Below, in pieces: positions 1 to 10,238 of a stretch of DNA of 64,000 nt. The number at the start of each line of letters is the position of its first letter. The first letter of the stretch is position 1. The stretch lies in assembly GCF_036226465.1 (NCBI RefSeq), contig NZ_CP108476.1, forward strand, positions 4,030,001 through 4,094,000, in the 5' to 3' direction. The DNA comes from Kitasatospora sp. NBC_01250 (lineage in GTDB: Bacteria; Actinomycetota; Actinomycetes; Streptomycetales; Streptomycetaceae). The translations under genes and the position numbers were made by a program. The notes beneath the pieces are model-generated. The model worked only from the letters and a program-made list of their open reading frames with translations. It was not told the origin of the DNA and did no database searches.

Positions 1-1
1 G

Positions 2-319
2 GCCGAACCGGACGGCCGCTGGGGCCTGGGCGAGGACGAGGGCGGCCTGCCGCTGGGCGTGCTGCCGGACGAGAGCTACCCCGTCACCCGCCGGCTGCTG
101 CCGGCCTCCTGCGCGTTCGTGCTGGTCACCGACGGGGTGATCGAGGGTCCCGCGTTCCCGATCGCGGCCGGCCTGGCCGAGGTGGCCCGGGTGACCCGGG
201 CCGGGGTGCACGCCGAGCCGGCCGAGCTGGCCGCCGAGGTGATCAAGGTGGCGGACCTGACCGGGCACACCGACGACGCCGCCGTCCTGGTGCTGCGCCA
301 CGAGGCGCCGCCGGCCTGA
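2..319 (+). CDS. PP2C/SpoIIE-type protein phosphatase, C-terminal part (5' truncated by window)
   Basis: The reading frame is open from the first bases of the window, so the start lies upstream. The visible 105 residues are the end of a SpoIIE-like PP2C Ser/Thr phosphatase. The motif VLVTDGVIEG (about residues 40-49 of the fragment) corresponds to the metal-binding Asp-Gly region, and the terminal TDDAAVLVLR is the typical last motif of the family. In streptomycetes such proteins usually carry GAF, PAS or HATPase domains upstream and act on anti-sigma antagonists, but no such domain is visible here. Family assignment is fairly secure; target and domain architecture are unknown. Confidence 0.75.
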   Translation, partial: AEPDGRWGLGEDEGGLPLGVLPDESYPVTRRLLPASCAFVLVTDGVIEGPAFPIAAGLAEVARVTRAGVHAEPAELAAEVIKVADLTGHTDDAAVLVLRHEAPPA

Positions 320-427
320 CGCCCCCGCCGGTGACCGGCGCGGTCGCCGCGCGGCGCCCACCGACCGGCGAACCACCGCCACGGCTCGCGCGTGTCACGG
401 CCGCCCGTGACCGCCCGGCGTTGTCTG

Positions 428-1435
428 ATGACTGCTGTGACCCGACATCTGGACTTCCGGCGCCCCCTCGCGGCGGTCCTGCGGGTGCTGGCCGTCGCGC
501 TCGCCTACTTCGTGGCCGGGCGGCTCGGGCTGATCCAGCAGGTGGTGGTCGCCGGCGCCAAGGTCACCCCGCTCTGGCCGCCCACCGGCATCGCCCTGAC
601 CTGCCTGCTCCTGCTCGGCCTGCGGATCTGGCCGGGCATCGCGCTGGGCACCTTCGCGGTGATCGCCAGCATCGGGCCGCTGCACCCGGCCTCCTTCGGG
701 ATCGTCGCGGGCAACACCGCGGCCCCGATCGTCGCCTACCTGCTGCTGCGGGCCACCGGCTTCCGCATCGAGCTGGACCGGCTGCGCGACGGCCTGGCGC
801 TGGTCTTCCTCGGCGCGCTGGTCGGCATGCTGGTCAGCGCCACGGTGGGCGTGGGCCTGCTCTGGCTCACCGGCTCGGTGCCCGGTCACGACTTCTGGTC
901 GGCCTGGTCGGCCTGGTGGACGGGCGACGCGATGGGCGTGCTGGTGGTGGCGCCGCTGCTGCTGGCGCTGTACCTGTTCCGCCTGCCCGAGGACCGCAGG
1001 CCCCTCGACCTGATCGAGCCGGTGGTCCTGCTGGCCGGCACCGTGCTGGTCACGCTGGCCGTCACCAACAGCCAGCTGAGCCTGCTCTTCCTCGTCTTCC
1101 CGCTGCTCATCTGGGCCGCGCTGCGGTTCCAGCTGATCGGCGCGGCCCCGTGCGTGCTGGTGGTCTCGGTGCTCGCCATCACCGCGGCCACCGACCACCG
1201 CGGGCCGTTCGCCCACCACGGGGTGCTGCAGACCATGGTGATCCTGCAGGCGCTCAACGGCGCGGCGGCGCTGACCGGCCTGCTGCTGTCGGCCATCATC
1301 GCCGAGCAGCAGTCGATGTACCGCCGGATCGAGTCGGCCTGCCGGGGCCTGGCCGAGGTGGTGGCAAGGCTCGCCCCGGGCGAGGCCGGGTCCGGCTGGC
1401 CCCCGCCCGGGGACGGCGACCAGCCGCCGCTCTGA
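428..1435 (+). CDS. MASE1-domain integral membrane protein
   Basis: The 335-residue protein has about eight hydrophobic segments. After the first helix comes the pattern AKVTPLWPPTGIAL, typical of MASE1 membrane sensory domains. MASE1 normally precedes a GGDEF, histidine kinase or phosphatase domain. Here the protein ends about 30 residues after the last helix in a Pro/Gly-rich tail, so no output domain is present. It lies 108 bp after the phosphatase on the same strand and might pass a membrane signal to it; that link is inference. The ATG at 428 is chosen because the protein then starts just before the first helix. An in-frame GTG at 392 is possible, and neither has a clear ribosome-binding site. 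Confidence 0.7.
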   Translation: MTAVTRHLDFRRPLAAVLRVLAVALAYFVAGRLGLIQQVVVAGAKVTPLWPPTGIALTCLLLLGLRIWPGIALGTFAVIASIGPLHPASFGIVAGNTAAPIVAYLLLRATGFRIELDRLRDGLALVFLGALVGMLVSATVGVGLLWLTGSVPGHDFWSAWSAWWTGDAMGVLVVAPLLLALYLFRLPEDRRPLDLIEPVVLLAGTVLVTLAVTNSQLSLLFLVFPLLIWAALRFQLIGAAPCVLVVSVLAITAATDHRGPFAHHGVLQTMVILQALNGAAALTGLLLSAIIAEQQSMYRRIESACRGLAEVVARLAPGEAGSGWPPPGDGDQPPL

Positions 1436-1461
1436 GCTGCCCGTCCCAGCTGCCGCCCGGC

Positions 1462-3075
1462 TCAGCCGTCGTCCGCCGTGAGCAGGATCGGGTTGGTCAG
1501 CGCCGCCATCGGCCCCCAGGGCAGCGCGGCACCCATGGTGTTGCCCTGGCCCGGGGTGCCGTCCGCCAGCGGGTGGCGGACCTCGGCCCGGACGTAGCCG
1601 GCCAGCGAGGCGGTGGTGCGCCAGACCACGCTGCCCGCACCGTCGGCGGGCAGCGACTCCTGGTGCAGCTGCCCCTCGTCGGTGACGATGCGGACGGTGC
1701 CGTTCGGCACCCCGGCCACGGTGACCCGCACGTCCACCGGCGCGTCCACCGGGACGGTCAGCCGCTCCCCGATGCCCGCCTGCCGCCCGTGGCCGGTGGC
1801 CGTGAAGTCGAGCCGCACGGCGGCGGACTCGGCCAGCCAGCTGTGCCCGGCCCGGAGCCCGGCGAGGATCTGGTCCCGGCTCAGGCCGTCGGCCAGCACG
1901 ACGTTGTGCGGGGAGCCGATCACCTGCGGCACGCTGTGCGCGTCGCTGTTGCCCATCGCCGGCAGCCAGGGCCGGCCGGCCCGCACGGCCTCGGCGAGCT
2001 GGGCGTCCCAGCTGTCCACCGCCGACTCGTCGTCGTAGGTCCACGGGCCGTTCCACACCTCGACCGCGTCCGCGCCCTGGTAGCCGAACTTCCACTGGCA
2101 GGCGATGTACGGGCAGTACGGGTGCGCGGGCACCACCAGGCCGCCCAGGCCGTGCACCTGGCGGACGAACCGCGGGTAGGCGTTGTCCCGGGCCCGGTAG
2201 CGCCAGTCGATCCACTCGCCGGGCGGCAGCCCGAGCGCGAGCCAGTGGCCGTTGCGGGTGGTGACCTCCTCGCCGGTGATGATCAGCAGGTCGGGGCCGG
2301 CCAGCGAGCCCCAGACGCCGTGCGAGGCGGAGGTGTTGTGGTCGGTGGTGACCATGAAGTCCAGCCCGGCGGCGCGGGCTCCGGCGGCCACCTCGGCGGG
2401 CAGCCGGCGGCCGTCCGAGTAGACGGTGTGCAGGTGGCAGTCGCCGCGGTACCAGTCCCGGCCGCGGCCCCTCGCCCGCTCGGGCGGGTAGTCGGGGGTG
2501 AAGCCCGGTCCCGGCTCGCCGTAGGTCAGGGTGACCTGGACCTGGTAGTCGAGCCCCTGCGGCGCCACTTGGTAGGGGCCCAGCACCACGTGCCAGGTGC
2601 CCGCCCGGACCGGCCCGGGCAGATAGCCCGGGGTGGCCTCGCCGTTGCTGATCGCGAACGACGTGCGGAACCCGCCGGACCAGCCGCGGAAGCCAGCGCC
2701 GCCCAGCTCGGTGCCGCGCTCGTCGAAGATGCCGATGTCGCAGGAGTTGCCCGGCACGCCGGCCGGGACGGCGGGCTTGTCGTAGCTGTACGAGACGGCG
2801 ATCTGCTGGACCCCGTCGGGGACTTCGACCGGCAGCTGGACGAAGTCGGCGGCGCCGGTGTCGAGATGGCCGGTGATGGTCCGGCTGTCGGTGCCGCTGC
2901 GGGGGCCGCCCGGGCTGTCGGCGGCGGCGAAGGAGACCGGGGCCAGGGTCAGCGCGGTGGCCGCCCCGGCGAGCAGACCGGTGCGCAGCAGCGCACGGCG
3001 GTCCGGGCCCGCCCCGTCATCGGCGGCGGACGGGTCGAGGGGGTCGGGGTGTCGGCATGCGTCGTGCTCACACAC
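1462..3075 (-). CDS. Secreted CehA/McbA-family (PHP-type) metallohydrolase
   Basis: A 537-residue protein. The GTG start at 3075 is preceded by a good ribosome-binding site (GGGAGGA, about 6 bases upstream). The N-terminus has a twin-arginine-like signal (DRRALLRTG followed by an Ala/Leu-rich segment), so export is expected. A beta-rich middle region precedes a PHP-like domain in the C-terminal half: GDCHLHTVYSDG supplies the first His pair, TTDHN a further metal ligand, then AHPY and GNSDAHS. These are the metal-binding signatures of the CehA/McbA family, which includes carbaryl and microcin-related hydrolases and many uncharacterised phosphoesterases. The substrate is unknown. It is convergent with the MASE1 gene, separated by 26 bp. 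Confidence 0.75.
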   Translation of the reverse strand: MCEHDACRHPDPLDPSAADDGAGPDRRALLRTGLLAGAATALTLAPVSFAAADSPGGPRSGTDSRTITGHLDTGAADFVQLPVEVPDGVQQIAVSYSYDKPAVPAGVPGNSCDIGIFDERGTELGGAGFRGWSGGFRTSFAISNGEATPGYLPGPVRAGTWHVVLGPYQVAPQGLDYQVQVTLTYGEPGPGFTPDYPPERARGRGRDWYRGDCHLHTVYSDGRRLPAEVAAGARAAGLDFMVTTDHNTSASHGVWGSLAGPDLLIITGEEVTTRNGHWLALGLPPGEWIDWRYRARDNAYPRFVRQVHGLGGLVVPAHPYCPYIACQWKFGYQGADAVEVWNGPWTYDDESAVDSWDAQLAEAVRAGRPWLPAMGNSDAHSVPQVIGSPHNVVLADGLSRDQILAGLRAGHSWLAESAAVRLDFTATGHGRQAGIGERLTVPVDAPVDVRVTVAGVPNGTVRIVTDEGQLHQESLPADGAGSVVWRTTASLAGYVRAEVRHPLADGTPGQGNTMGAALPWGPMAALTNPILLTADDG

Positions 3076-3228
3076 GGTGGATCCTCCCGGGGTCAGGTCG
3101 GGCCGGTCTCGACGCGTCCGTGCCGACCCGTTCCCCCGCCCCCTTCCCCCGCCGGTTACGCCCGGGCGATCGGCGTGCGGACGAGGCGGGACCAACGGGC
3201 AATCAGTTGCCGCTCCACCGAACGGGGG

Positions 3229-3525
3229 TCAGCCCAGGGTGACCCGCAGCGGCTCCAGCGCGGGCGCGGTCATGGTCGGCAGGAACTCGGTGACCTGGAG
3301 CTCGGCCAGGCCCGCCTGCTGAAACGGGTCCTCGGCGAGCACCGCGAGCAGTTCCTCCCGGCTCCCGGCCTGCGCCAGGATCACCCCGCCCACCCGGGGC
3401 ACCTGCCGCCCGGAGGCCAGGAAACGGCCGGCCGCGTAGTTCCGCTCCAGCCACGCCACGTGGTCCGGCAGCAGGGCGTCGACCTGCTCCAGCGGGACGG
3501 TGTAGGTCATGGTCACGATGAACAC
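3229..3525 (-). CDS. YciI family protein
   Basis: A 98-residue single-domain alpha/beta protein. It begins MFIVTMTY and carries the family pattern of a central His/Asp region (PDHVAWLERNYAAGRFL) followed by GGVILAQAGSREEL and DPF, as in YciI-like dimeric alpha-beta barrel proteins. Size matches the family (about 90-100 residues). Biochemical roles are mostly unknown; a few relatives act as dehalogenase- or lactonase-like enzymes. It stands alone on the minus strand between HtpX and the secreted hydrolase. Confidence 0.75.
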   Translation of the reverse strand: MFIVTMTYTVPLEQVDALLPDHVAWLERNYAAGRFLASGRQVPRVGGVILAQAGSREELLAVLAEDPFQQAGLAELQVTEFLPTMTAPALEPLRVTLG

Positions 3526-3588
3526 GGGCGGGCTCCTGCGGCCGGGGGTGCGGTGATCGGGGCCACTCCCTTCGACCCCATGATCAGA

Positions 3589-4446
3589 TTAACGCCCGGC
3601 CATCCGCTCCAAGCGGGCGATCCGCTCGGCCATCGGCGGGTGGGTGGCGAAGAGCCGGGTGCCGGAGTCGCCGCGGCGGAACGGGCTGGCGATCATCATG
3701 TGGCTGGCGGTCTGCAGCTGCGGCTCGGGCGGCAGCGGCAGCCGCTGAGTGCCCGTCTCCAGCTTGCGCAGCGCGCTGGCCAGCGCCAGCGGGTCCCCGG
3801 TGATCCGGGCACCGTCCGCGTCGGCCTGGTACTCGCGGGAGCGGCTGACGGCCAGCTGGATCAGGCTCGCGGCGAGCGGGCCCAGGATCATGATGGCGAG
3901 GATGCCGAAGAGCCCGGGTCCGTCGTCGTCCTCGCTGCGGCCGAACGGGATCAGCCAGGCGAAATTCACCAGGAACATGATCACCGAGGCCAGCGCTCCG
4001 GCCACCGAGGAGATCAGGATGTCGCGGTTGTAGACGTGGCTCAGCTCGTGGCCGAGCACCCCGCGCAGCTCGCGCTCGTCCAGCAGGCGCAGGATGCCGT
4101 CGGTGCAGCAGACCGCCGCGTTGCGCGGGTTGCGCCCGGTGGCGAAGGCGTTGGGCGCCTCGGTCGGCGAGATGTACAGGCGCGGCATCGGCTGGCGCGC
4201 CGAGGTGGAGAGCTCGCGGACGATCCGGTAGAGGCCGGGGGCCTCGATCTCGCTGACCGGGCGGGCCCGCATGGCGCGCAGGGCGAGCTTGTCGCTGTTC
4301 CAGTACGCGTAGCCGTTGGTGGCCAGGGCGACCAGCAGGGCGACCAGCAGGCCGGTCCGTCCGAAGAAGCTGCCGATCACCAGGATGATCGCCGACAGTC
4401 CACCGAGGAGGACGGCCGTCCTCAGTCCGTTGTGCTGGCGGTGCAC
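3589..4446 (-). CDS. htpX: M48 family membrane zinc protease HtpX
   Basis: A 285-residue membrane zinc metalloprotease. Two transmembrane segments near the N-terminus (about residues 10-27 and 30-45) are followed by the zinc motif HELSH (near residue 130), another hydrophobic pair, and the third ligand in [10 protein letters not shown]. HtpX degrades damaged membrane proteins in bacteria generally. The start is the GTG at 4446, preceded by GGAGGGG 6 bases upstream; a longer frame to 4488 lacks such a site. It lies downstream of the complex I operon on the same strand, separated by a hairpin, and may share quality control of membrane complexes; that is inference. Confidence 0.88.
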   Translation of the reverse strand: MHRQHNGLRTAVLLGGLSAIILVIGSFFGRTGLLVALLVALATNGYAYWNSDKLALRAMRARPVSEIEAPGLYRIVRELSTSARQPMPRLYISPTEAPNAFATGRNPRNAAVCCTDGILRLLDERELRGVLGHELSHVYNRDILISSVAGALASVIMFLVNFAWLIPFGRSEDDDGPGLFGILAIMILGPLAASLIQLAVSRSREYQADADGARITGDPLALASALRKLETGTQRLPLPPEPQLQTASHMMIASPFRRGDSGTRLFATHPPMAERIARLERMAGR

Positions 4447-4513
4447 GGCAGCCCCTCCAAGTGGTGCGGTGGGAAGCCCTCTGTTCACATCCCTCGTGCC
4501 TGGTCAACGGCCA

Positions 4514-4539
4514 AGCGCGGGGTGCTGGTTCCCCGCGCT
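4514..4539 (-). terminator. Hairpin after the nuo operon
   Basis: A perfect 9-bp inverted repeat (AGCGCGGGG / CCCCGCGCT, 8-base loop) lies between the stop of nuoN and the start of htpX. There is no T-run, which is usual for high-GC actinomycete terminators. Confidence 0.5.
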
Positions 4540-4586
4540 CGCCGCCGGTGCTTCGGGACGGGTGCGAACCACCCCCGGATCAGGCG

Positions 4587-6170
4587 CTAGAACAGGCTCC
4601 CCGACACCACCTGGAGGACCAGCTGCGGGGCCACCGAGAGCACCACGGCACCCACCGCGGTCAGCCCCAGGGTCGCGGCCAGCGGCCTCGGCAGCCGGGT
4701 GTCCGCCGGTGCTGCGGCCTCGGCCGGAGCGGGCGCGAACAGCTTCGCCAGCCAGAGCAGGTAGTAGTACAGAGCGATCACCACATTGACCGCCATCAGG
4801 ACGGCCAGCCAGCCGAGACCGGCGTTCACCGCCGCCTGGAAGACCACCACCTTGCCGAACAGGCCGATCACGCCCGGCGGCAGTCCGGCCAGGCAGAGCA
4901 GGAAGAAGCCCAGCGCGAGCGCCGCCCAGCGGTTGCGGGCGAACAGGCCCCGGTAGTCGTCGAGCCGGTTGGCCGGGCTGGTCCGGGCCACCACCGCGGC
5001 CACCCCGAAGGCGCCCAGGTTGACCAGGCCGTAGATCAGCGCGTACGCCACCGTGGCGCCCAGCGGGTGCGTGCTGCCCGCGTAGCCGGCGGCGGCCAGC
5101 GGGACCAGCAGGTAACCGGCCTGGGCCACCGAGGACCAGGCCAGCAGGCGCACCGCGCCCTGCGCGGAGTCGGCGCGCTGGCGCAGCGCAGCCACGTTGC
5201 CGGCCGTCATGGTGACGGCGGCCAGCACCGCGAGCAGCAGGCCCCAGGTGTGGGCGTAGGGGCGAAAGCCCAGGTTGGTGATGAGCGCGAGACCGGCGAA
5301 ACCGGCCGCCTTGCCGACCACCGACAGGTAGCCGGCCACCGGCAGCGGGGCGCCGGTGTAGGTGTCGGGCACCCAGAAGTGGAACGGGACGGCGGCCACC
5401 TTGAAGGCGAAGCCGACCAGGGTCAGCATGGCCCCCGCCTCGGCCAGCGGCCGCAGCTGCCCGGGGAGGTGCCCCAGGCCCTCGGAGATCGCGGACAGGT
5501 GCAGGCTGCCGGTGGCGGCGTAGACGAAGCTGACGCCGAGCAGCATCACGGCCGTCGCGGTGACCGAGGAGAGGAAGAACTTCAGCGCCGCCTCGCCGCC
5601 GCGCCCGTCCCGCTTGAGGGCGACCAGCGCGAAGGAGGGCAGCGAGACCACCTCCAGCGCGATCACCAGGCTCGCCAGGTCGCGGGCGGCGGGCAGCAGC
5701 GCGGCCCCGGCGGCACTGCTGAGCAGCAGGAACCAGTACTCACCGGCGGGCAGCCGCTGCTCGTCCACGGTGTGCAGCGAGAGCAGCGCGGCGATCAGCG
5801 CGCCGCCGAGCACCAGCAGCTGGAAGACCAGCGCGAAGTGGTCGGCGACGTAGGAGCAGCCACCGGTGGCGCCCTGCCCGCCGGGCAGGCAGAAGGTGGC
5901 CCGCGGCCGCCCGCCGGTCAGCGGCAGCAGGGCGAGCAGCGCCAGCAGCAGACCGGCCGCGGTCAGCGGGCCGAGCAGCCGCTTGCGGGCCGCGGGCAGC
6001 AGCAGGTCGGCCAGCAGCACCACCAGCGCGGCCAGCGCGGCGATCAGCGGCGGCGCGATCGCCACCCAGTCCACCGACTGGATGAGCGCGCCGGGGTTCG
6101 CGACGGCGAGGAGGGTCGGGTTCACGGCTGACTGCCCCAGGGGGTGAAGAGCGGCGAGGGAGCTGGTCAT
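4587..6170 (-). CDS. nuoN: NADH-quinone oxidoreductase subunit N
   Basis: A 527-residue antiporter-like membrane subunit of complex I with about 14 hydrophobic segments. The conserved helix-5 Glu is in ALEVVSLPSF and the helix-7 Lys in AFKVAAVPFHFWVPDTYTGAP, both part of the proton channel. It is the last gene of the nuo operon, 3 bp after nuoM. The start at 6170 has a G-rich site overlapping the end of nuoM; the GTG at 6125 is an alternative that would shorten the N-terminus by 15 residues. Confidence 0.92.
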   Translation of the reverse strand: MTSSLAALHPLGQSAVNPTLLAVANPGALIQSVDWVAIAPPLIAALAALVVLLADLLLPAARKRLLGPLTAAGLLLALLALLPLTGGRPRATFCLPGGQGATGGCSYVADHFALVFQLLVLGGALIAALLSLHTVDEQRLPAGEYWFLLLSSAAGAALLPAARDLASLVIALEVVSLPSFALVALKRDGRGGEAALKFFLSSVTATAVMLLGVSFVYAATGSLHLSAISEGLGHLPGQLRPLAEAGAMLTLVGFAFKVAAVPFHFWVPDTYTGAPLPVAGYLSVVGKAAGFAGLALITNLGFRPYAHTWGLLLAVLAAVTMTAGNVAALRQRADSAQGAVRLLAWSSVAQAGYLLVPLAAAGYAGSTHPLGATVAYALIYGLVNLGAFGVAAVVARTSPANRLDDYRGLFARNRWAALALGFFLLCLAGLPPGVIGLFGKVVVFQAAVNAGLGWLAVLMAVNVVIALYYYLLWLAKLFAPAPAEAAAPADTRLPRPLAATLGLTAVGAVVLSVAPQLVLQVVSGSLF

Positions 6171-6173
6171 CGG

Positions 6174-7733
6174 TCAGCCCCCCGCCAGCAGGTGCTTGAC
6201 GGCCGGGTCGGAGAGCCCGAGCAGCAGCGCCGGCCAGAGCCCGGCCAGCAGGGTCAGCGCGGCCAGCGGGGTCCAGCTGACGGCCTCGTACGGACGCAGC
6301 TCGGCCACCTCGGCCACTGCCGGCTGGGCCGGGTCGCCCATGCAGACCCGCCGGACCACCACCAGCAGGTAGGCGGCGGTCAGCAGGGTCCCGAGGCCGG
6401 CCAGCGCCATGTAGGTGACGAAGGCCGGGCGGGACAGGCCGGCGGCCGGATCGAAGGCACCGAACATCGCCAGCACCTCGCCCCAGAAGCCCGCCAGCCC
6501 CGGCAGGCCCAGGCTCGCCACCGCGGCGAAGGCGAGCAGCGCCCCGAGCCGGGGCGCGCGCCCGTAGAGCGCGGCGCCCGTCTCCCCTGCGAGGGTGTCC
6601 AGCTCCGCCGTCCCGTAGCGGTCCTTCAGGGCACCGACGACGAAGAAGAGCAGGCCGGTGACCAGGCCGTGGGCGATGTTGGCGAAGAGCGCGCCGTTGA
6701 CGCCCACCGGGGTGAGCGAGGCGATGCCCAGCAGCACGAAGCCCATGTGGCCCACCGAGGAGAAGGCGATCAGGCGCTTGAGGTCGCCCCGGCGCCCCGG
6801 GCGGGCGAGCGCGAGACAGGCGAGCGAGCCGTAGACGATGCCGACGGCCGCCAGCGCGCCGAGGTAGGGGGCCAGCGTGTGGGCCCCGTCCGGCACCACC
6901 GGCAGCAGCACCCGGACCAGGCCGTACGTCCCCATCTTGAGCAGGACGCCGGCCAGCAGCACCGAGCCGACGGTGGGCGCCGAGGTGTGGGCGTCCGGCA
7001 GCCAGCTGTGCAGCGGCCACGCGGGCGCCTTGACCATCAGCCCCAGGCCGATCGCGAGTGCGGCCAGCACCTGGGTGGTGTGCGAGAGGCCGTGGCCGTG
7101 CGCGGCGGCCAGCGCGGTCATGTCGAAGGTGCCCGCCTTCAGGCCGATCAGCAGGAAGCCGAGCAGCATCACCGCGGAGCCGAGCAGGGTGTAGAGGATG
7201 AACCGGTTGGCCGAGGCCGTGCGGGCCCCGCTGCCCCAGCGCGCGATCAGGAAGTACATCGGGATCAGCACGATCTCGAAGGCCAGGAAGAAGAGCAGCA
7301 GGTCGAGCACCAGGAAGGTGGCCAGCATGCCCACCTCGAGCAGCAGGAACAGGCCGGTGAAGGCCCGGGCCGAGGGGGTGCCCTCGCCGTTCGGCAGCTT
7401 TCTGGTGGAGTAGAGCGCGCACAGGAAGGTGAGCAGCGCGGTCAGCACCACCAGCGGCAGCGAGATGCCGTCCACCCCGAGGTGGAAGCGGACCTTGAGC
7501 GCGGGGATCCAGGCGACGTCGGTGACGCCCTGCATCCGGCTCGGCCGGGACCGGTCGAAGCCGGCCGCCAGGGCCACCGCCAGGGCGAGCACCAAGCCGG
7601 TCACCACCGCGTTGAAGCGCAGCGCGAGCCGGTCCTGGGCCTCGCGGTCGGCGCCGAACACGCCGGCCGGGGCCAGCGTGGCGACGGCGCCGAGCAGGGG
7701 CAGCGCCAGCAGGGCGATGAGGAGCACGTTCAT
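6174..7733 (-). CDS. nuoM: NADH-quinone oxidoreductase subunit M
   Basis: A 519-residue antiporter-like subunit of the membrane arm. The key charged residues are present: Glu in AFEIVLIPMYF, Lys in MVKAPAWPLHSWLPDAH, and Lys/His in LKRLIAFSSVGHMG. These form the central proton-translocation path. It sits 73 bp after nuoL and 3 bp before nuoN. Length matches the family. Confidence 0.93.
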   Translation of the reverse strand: MNVLLIALLALPLLGAVATLAPAGVFGADREAQDRLALRFNAVVTGLVLALAVALAAGFDRSRPSRMQGVTDVAWIPALKVRFHLGVDGISLPLVVLTALLTFLCALYSTRKLPNGEGTPSARAFTGLFLLLEVGMLATFLVLDLLLFFLAFEIVLIPMYFLIARWGSGARTASANRFILYTLLGSAVMLLGFLLIGLKAGTFDMTALAAAHGHGLSHTTQVLAALAIGLGLMVKAPAWPLHSWLPDAHTSAPTVGSVLLAGVLLKMGTYGLVRVLLPVVPDGAHTLAPYLGALAAVGIVYGSLACLALARPGRRGDLKRLIAFSSVGHMGFVLLGIASLTPVGVNGALFANIAHGLVTGLLFFVVGALKDRYGTAELDTLAGETGAALYGRAPRLGALLAFAAVASLGLPGLAGFWGEVLAMFGAFDPAAGLSRPAFVTYMALAGLGTLLTAAYLLVVVRRVCMGDPAQPAVAEVAELRPYEAVSWTPLAALTLLAGLWPALLLGLSDPAVKHLLAGG

Positions 7734-7806
7734 CGGGGACTCCCTGCGCGGGCTGCGCCGAAGGGGTGATCGGTGGACGGGTGAAGGGGGATCAGCCGGG
7801 CGCGCC

Positions 7807-9846
7807 TCATGTGCCGACCGCCACGAAGACCGCGATCAGCACCACACCGGCCAGCAGCGCGCTCAGGTAGGTCTGCGCGTTGCCGGTCTGGCTGCGCCGC
7901 ACCACCCAGCCGAGCAGCTTGGCGGTACCGCCGGAGGCCTGCACGTAGCCCTCGACCACCTCGCGGTCCAGGAACTTGACCAGCTCGGCGGCGGCCACGG
8001 TGGGGCGCACGAAGAGCAGGGTGTAGAGCCGGTCCAGCCGGAAACCGTGCTGCGCCGGGCCGTAGAGCGGACCGAGCAGCGCCCGGCCGGGGTCGGCCGG
8101 CGCGGGCGCGGGCGCGGCCGGGGTGAGCTGCTCGGCCTCGGGCGCACCGCCCTGCTCCGGCACCCGCTCGGCCACCCGCGCACCGACGACCCGCCAGGTC
8201 GCGTAGCTGATCAGCACACCGGCCACCGCGAGCCCGGTGCCGAGCACGCCGGTGACCAGGCTCGGCCGCAGCGAGCCGCCGTCCAGCAGGCTGGGCAGCC
8301 AGTCGCTGCGCAGTCCGGTGATGCCGAAGGCCATCGTCGGCAGCGCCAGCACCCACAGCGGCCAGCGCATCGCGGCCGGCTCGGCCTCGCCGGGGGCGAC
8401 CTCGTCGGCCTCCGGCGAGTAGGGCGCCCCGGGCTCGGCGGCGGTGGCGGCGGCCGGGGCCGCGGCCTTGGCCTGGGCGGACAGCCGGGGGAAGGCGAGC
8501 AGCCACAGCCTGGTCGCGTAGGCCGCGGTGAGCAGCGCGGTCAGCATCCCGGCGACCAGCACGATCCAGCCCGCCGCGTGCGGCACCGCGCCGGCCGGGC
8601 CGACGCCGTTGGTCAGCGCCTCGCCGGTGGCCGCGTGCTCGGCGGCGGTGAGCACCGCCTCCTTGGTGAAGAAGCCGGTGAACGGCGGCAGGCCGGCCAG
8701 CGCGACCAGGCCGATGCCCAGCGTCCAGCGGGCGTCCGGCACCCGGTCGCGCAGCCCGGGCAGCCGCGACATCGCCGAGAGCGAGTTCGTGTGCGCGGCG
8801 TGGATCAGCACCCCGGCGGAGAGGAAGAGAAGCGCCTTGAACGCGCCGTGGCCCACCAGGTGGAAGACCGCCGCCTCGCGGTCACCGCTGGCCAGCGCCC
8901 CGGCCATGTAGCCCAGCTGGCCCACGGTGGAGTAGGCCAGCACCCGTTTGATGTCGTCCTGGGCCAGCGCGCACAGCGCCGAGCCGACCATCGTGACGGC
9001 CGCCAGCACCGCCAGCACCACCAGCGCGGCGCCGGAGAGCAGGAAGACCGGCAGCAGCCGGGCCACCAGGTAGATCCCGGCGGCCACCATGGTGGCGGCG
9101 TGGATCAGCGCGGAGACCGGGGTCGGGCCGGCCATCGCGTCCGGCAGCCAGGTGTGCAGCGGGAACTGCGCGCTCTTGCCGGCCACGCCGGCCAGCAGCA
9201 GCAGCGCGATCAGCGTGGGGTGGTGCAGCCGGCCGTGCGCGGCGTCGTCGAGCACCCCGCCGATGCTGAAGGTGTGCGCGTCGGCCGCCAGCGCGAAGAT
9301 GCCGAACAGGAACGGCACGTCACCGAGCTTGGTGACCAGGAAGGCCTTGAGCGAGGCCCCCCGGGCGTCCGCGGTCTCCCAGTGGTGGCCGATCAGGAAG
9401 TACGAGCAGATGCCCATGACCTCCCAGCCGACCAGCAGCACGAGCAGGTCGCCCGAGTAGACCACCAGGAACATCGCGGCGGTGAAGAGCGAGACCAGCG
9501 CCGCGTAGGACGGGTAGCGCGGGTCCGTGCGCAGGTAGGCCGTCGAGTAGACCTGCACGCAGGTGGCGACCACGCCGACCAGGACGGAGATCAGCGAGGT
9601 GTAGCCGTCCAGGTGGATCGCGAGCGAGATGTCCGGTCCGCCGGTCGGGGTGAGCCGGGTGGCCGCGTCCAGGGTGTGGCCGGTGCCCAGCTGCACGGCG
9701 ACGACCAGGGCGAGCACCGCGGCGGCGGCCACCGGCAGGATCGCCAGCGGGCGGCTGTAGCCGGGGGCCTTGCGCCCGGTGGCGAAGGTGGCGGCAGCAC
9801 CGAGCGCGGGCAGCGCCGGCACCAGCGCGGGGAGGGCGATGTTCAC
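7807..9846 (-). CDS. nuoL: NADH-quinone oxidoreductase subunit L
   Basis: A 679-residue distal antiporter-like subunit. Recognisable motifs are [17 protein letters not shown] (conserved Glu), [20 protein letters not shown] (conserved Lys), [10 protein letters not shown] and [14 protein letters not shown]. The long C-terminal region, with an Ala/Pro/Glu-rich loop followed by more helices, fits the lateral helix of NuoL. It overlaps nuoK by 4 bases, suggesting translational coupling. Confidence 0.93.
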   Translation of the reverse strand: MNIALPALVPALPALGAAATFATGRKAPGYSRPLAILPVAAAAVLALVVAVQLGTGHTLDAATRLTPTGGPDISLAIHLDGYTSLISVLVGVVATCVQVYSTAYLRTDPRYPSYAALVSLFTAAMFLVVYSGDLLVLLVGWEVMGICSYFLIGHHWETADARGASLKAFLVTKLGDVPFLFGIFALAADAHTFSIGGVLDDAAHGRLHHPTLIALLLLAGVAGKSAQFPLHTWLPDAMAGPTPVSALIHAATMVAAGIYLVARLLPVFLLSGAALVVLAVLAAVTMVGSALCALAQDDIKRVLAYSTVGQLGYMAGALASGDREAAVFHLVGHGAFKALLFLSAGVLIHAAHTNSLSAMSRLPGLRDRVPDARWTLGIGLVALAGLPPFTGFFTKEAVLTAAEHAATGEALTNGVGPAGAVPHAAGWIVLVAGMLTALLTAAYATRLWLLAFPRLSAQAKAAAPAAATAAEPGAPYSPEADEVAPGEAEPAAMRWPLWVLALPTMAFGITGLRSDWLPSLLDGGSLRPSLVTGVLGTGLAVAGVLISYATWRVVGARVAERVPEQGGAPEAEQLTPAAPAPAPADPGRALLGPLYGPAQHGFRLDRLYTLLFVRPTVAAAELVKFLDREVVEGYVQASGGTAKLLGWVVRRSQTGNAQTYLSALLAGVVLIAVFVAVGT

Positions 9847-10232
9847 GAGACGGCCTGGCCCTTCGACGCTTCGTCAACTTCGGGGTCAAGGTCAACGGGC
9901 ACAGCAGGCGCCGGGACCTCGGCGGCCCGGTCCCCCAGCGCCGTCAGCCGGTCGACGTCGGCCGTGCCCCTGGTCCGGAAGACCAGCAGCACGATGGCCA
10001 GCCCCAGGCCGATCTCCGCGGCGGCCACGGTGATGGTGAAGAGGGTGAGCGCCTGTCCGGCGTGCAGCGCGTCGCGCAGCCAGGCGTCGAAGGCGACCAG
10101 GTTGAGGTTGACGGCGTTGAGCATCAGCTCCACCGACATCAGCACCAGGATGGCGTTGCGCCGGGCGAGCAGACCGTAGACGCCGATGCTGAAGAGCAGC
10201 GCGGCCAGGACGGCGGGGTAGGCGAGGTGCAT
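9843..10232 (-). CDS. nuoK: NADH-quinone oxidoreductase subunit K
   Basis: A 129-residue subunit with three transmembrane helices and the conserved membrane Glu in [17 protein letters not shown]. The core matches the usual length of about 100 residues; the extra 30 residues form a charged C-terminal tail. It is 6 bp after nuoJ and overlaps nuoL by 4 bases. Confidence 0.92.
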   Translation of the reverse strand: MHLAYPAVLAALLFSIGVYGLLARRNAILVLMSVELMLNAVNLNLVAFDAWLRDALHAGQALTLFTITVAAAEIGLGLAIVLLVFRTRGTADVDRLTALGDRAAEVPAPAVPVDLDPEVDEASKGQAVS

Positions 10233-10238
10233 CGGCGG

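Noticed and set aside
331..4590. A very long open frame on the plus strand (over 1,400 codons)
   Set aside because: It runs antisense through several well-supported genes and has low-complexity Arg/Gly/Pro content, a usual artefact of high GC. Similar long antisense frames over nuo, hem and mqn genes were rejected for the same reason.
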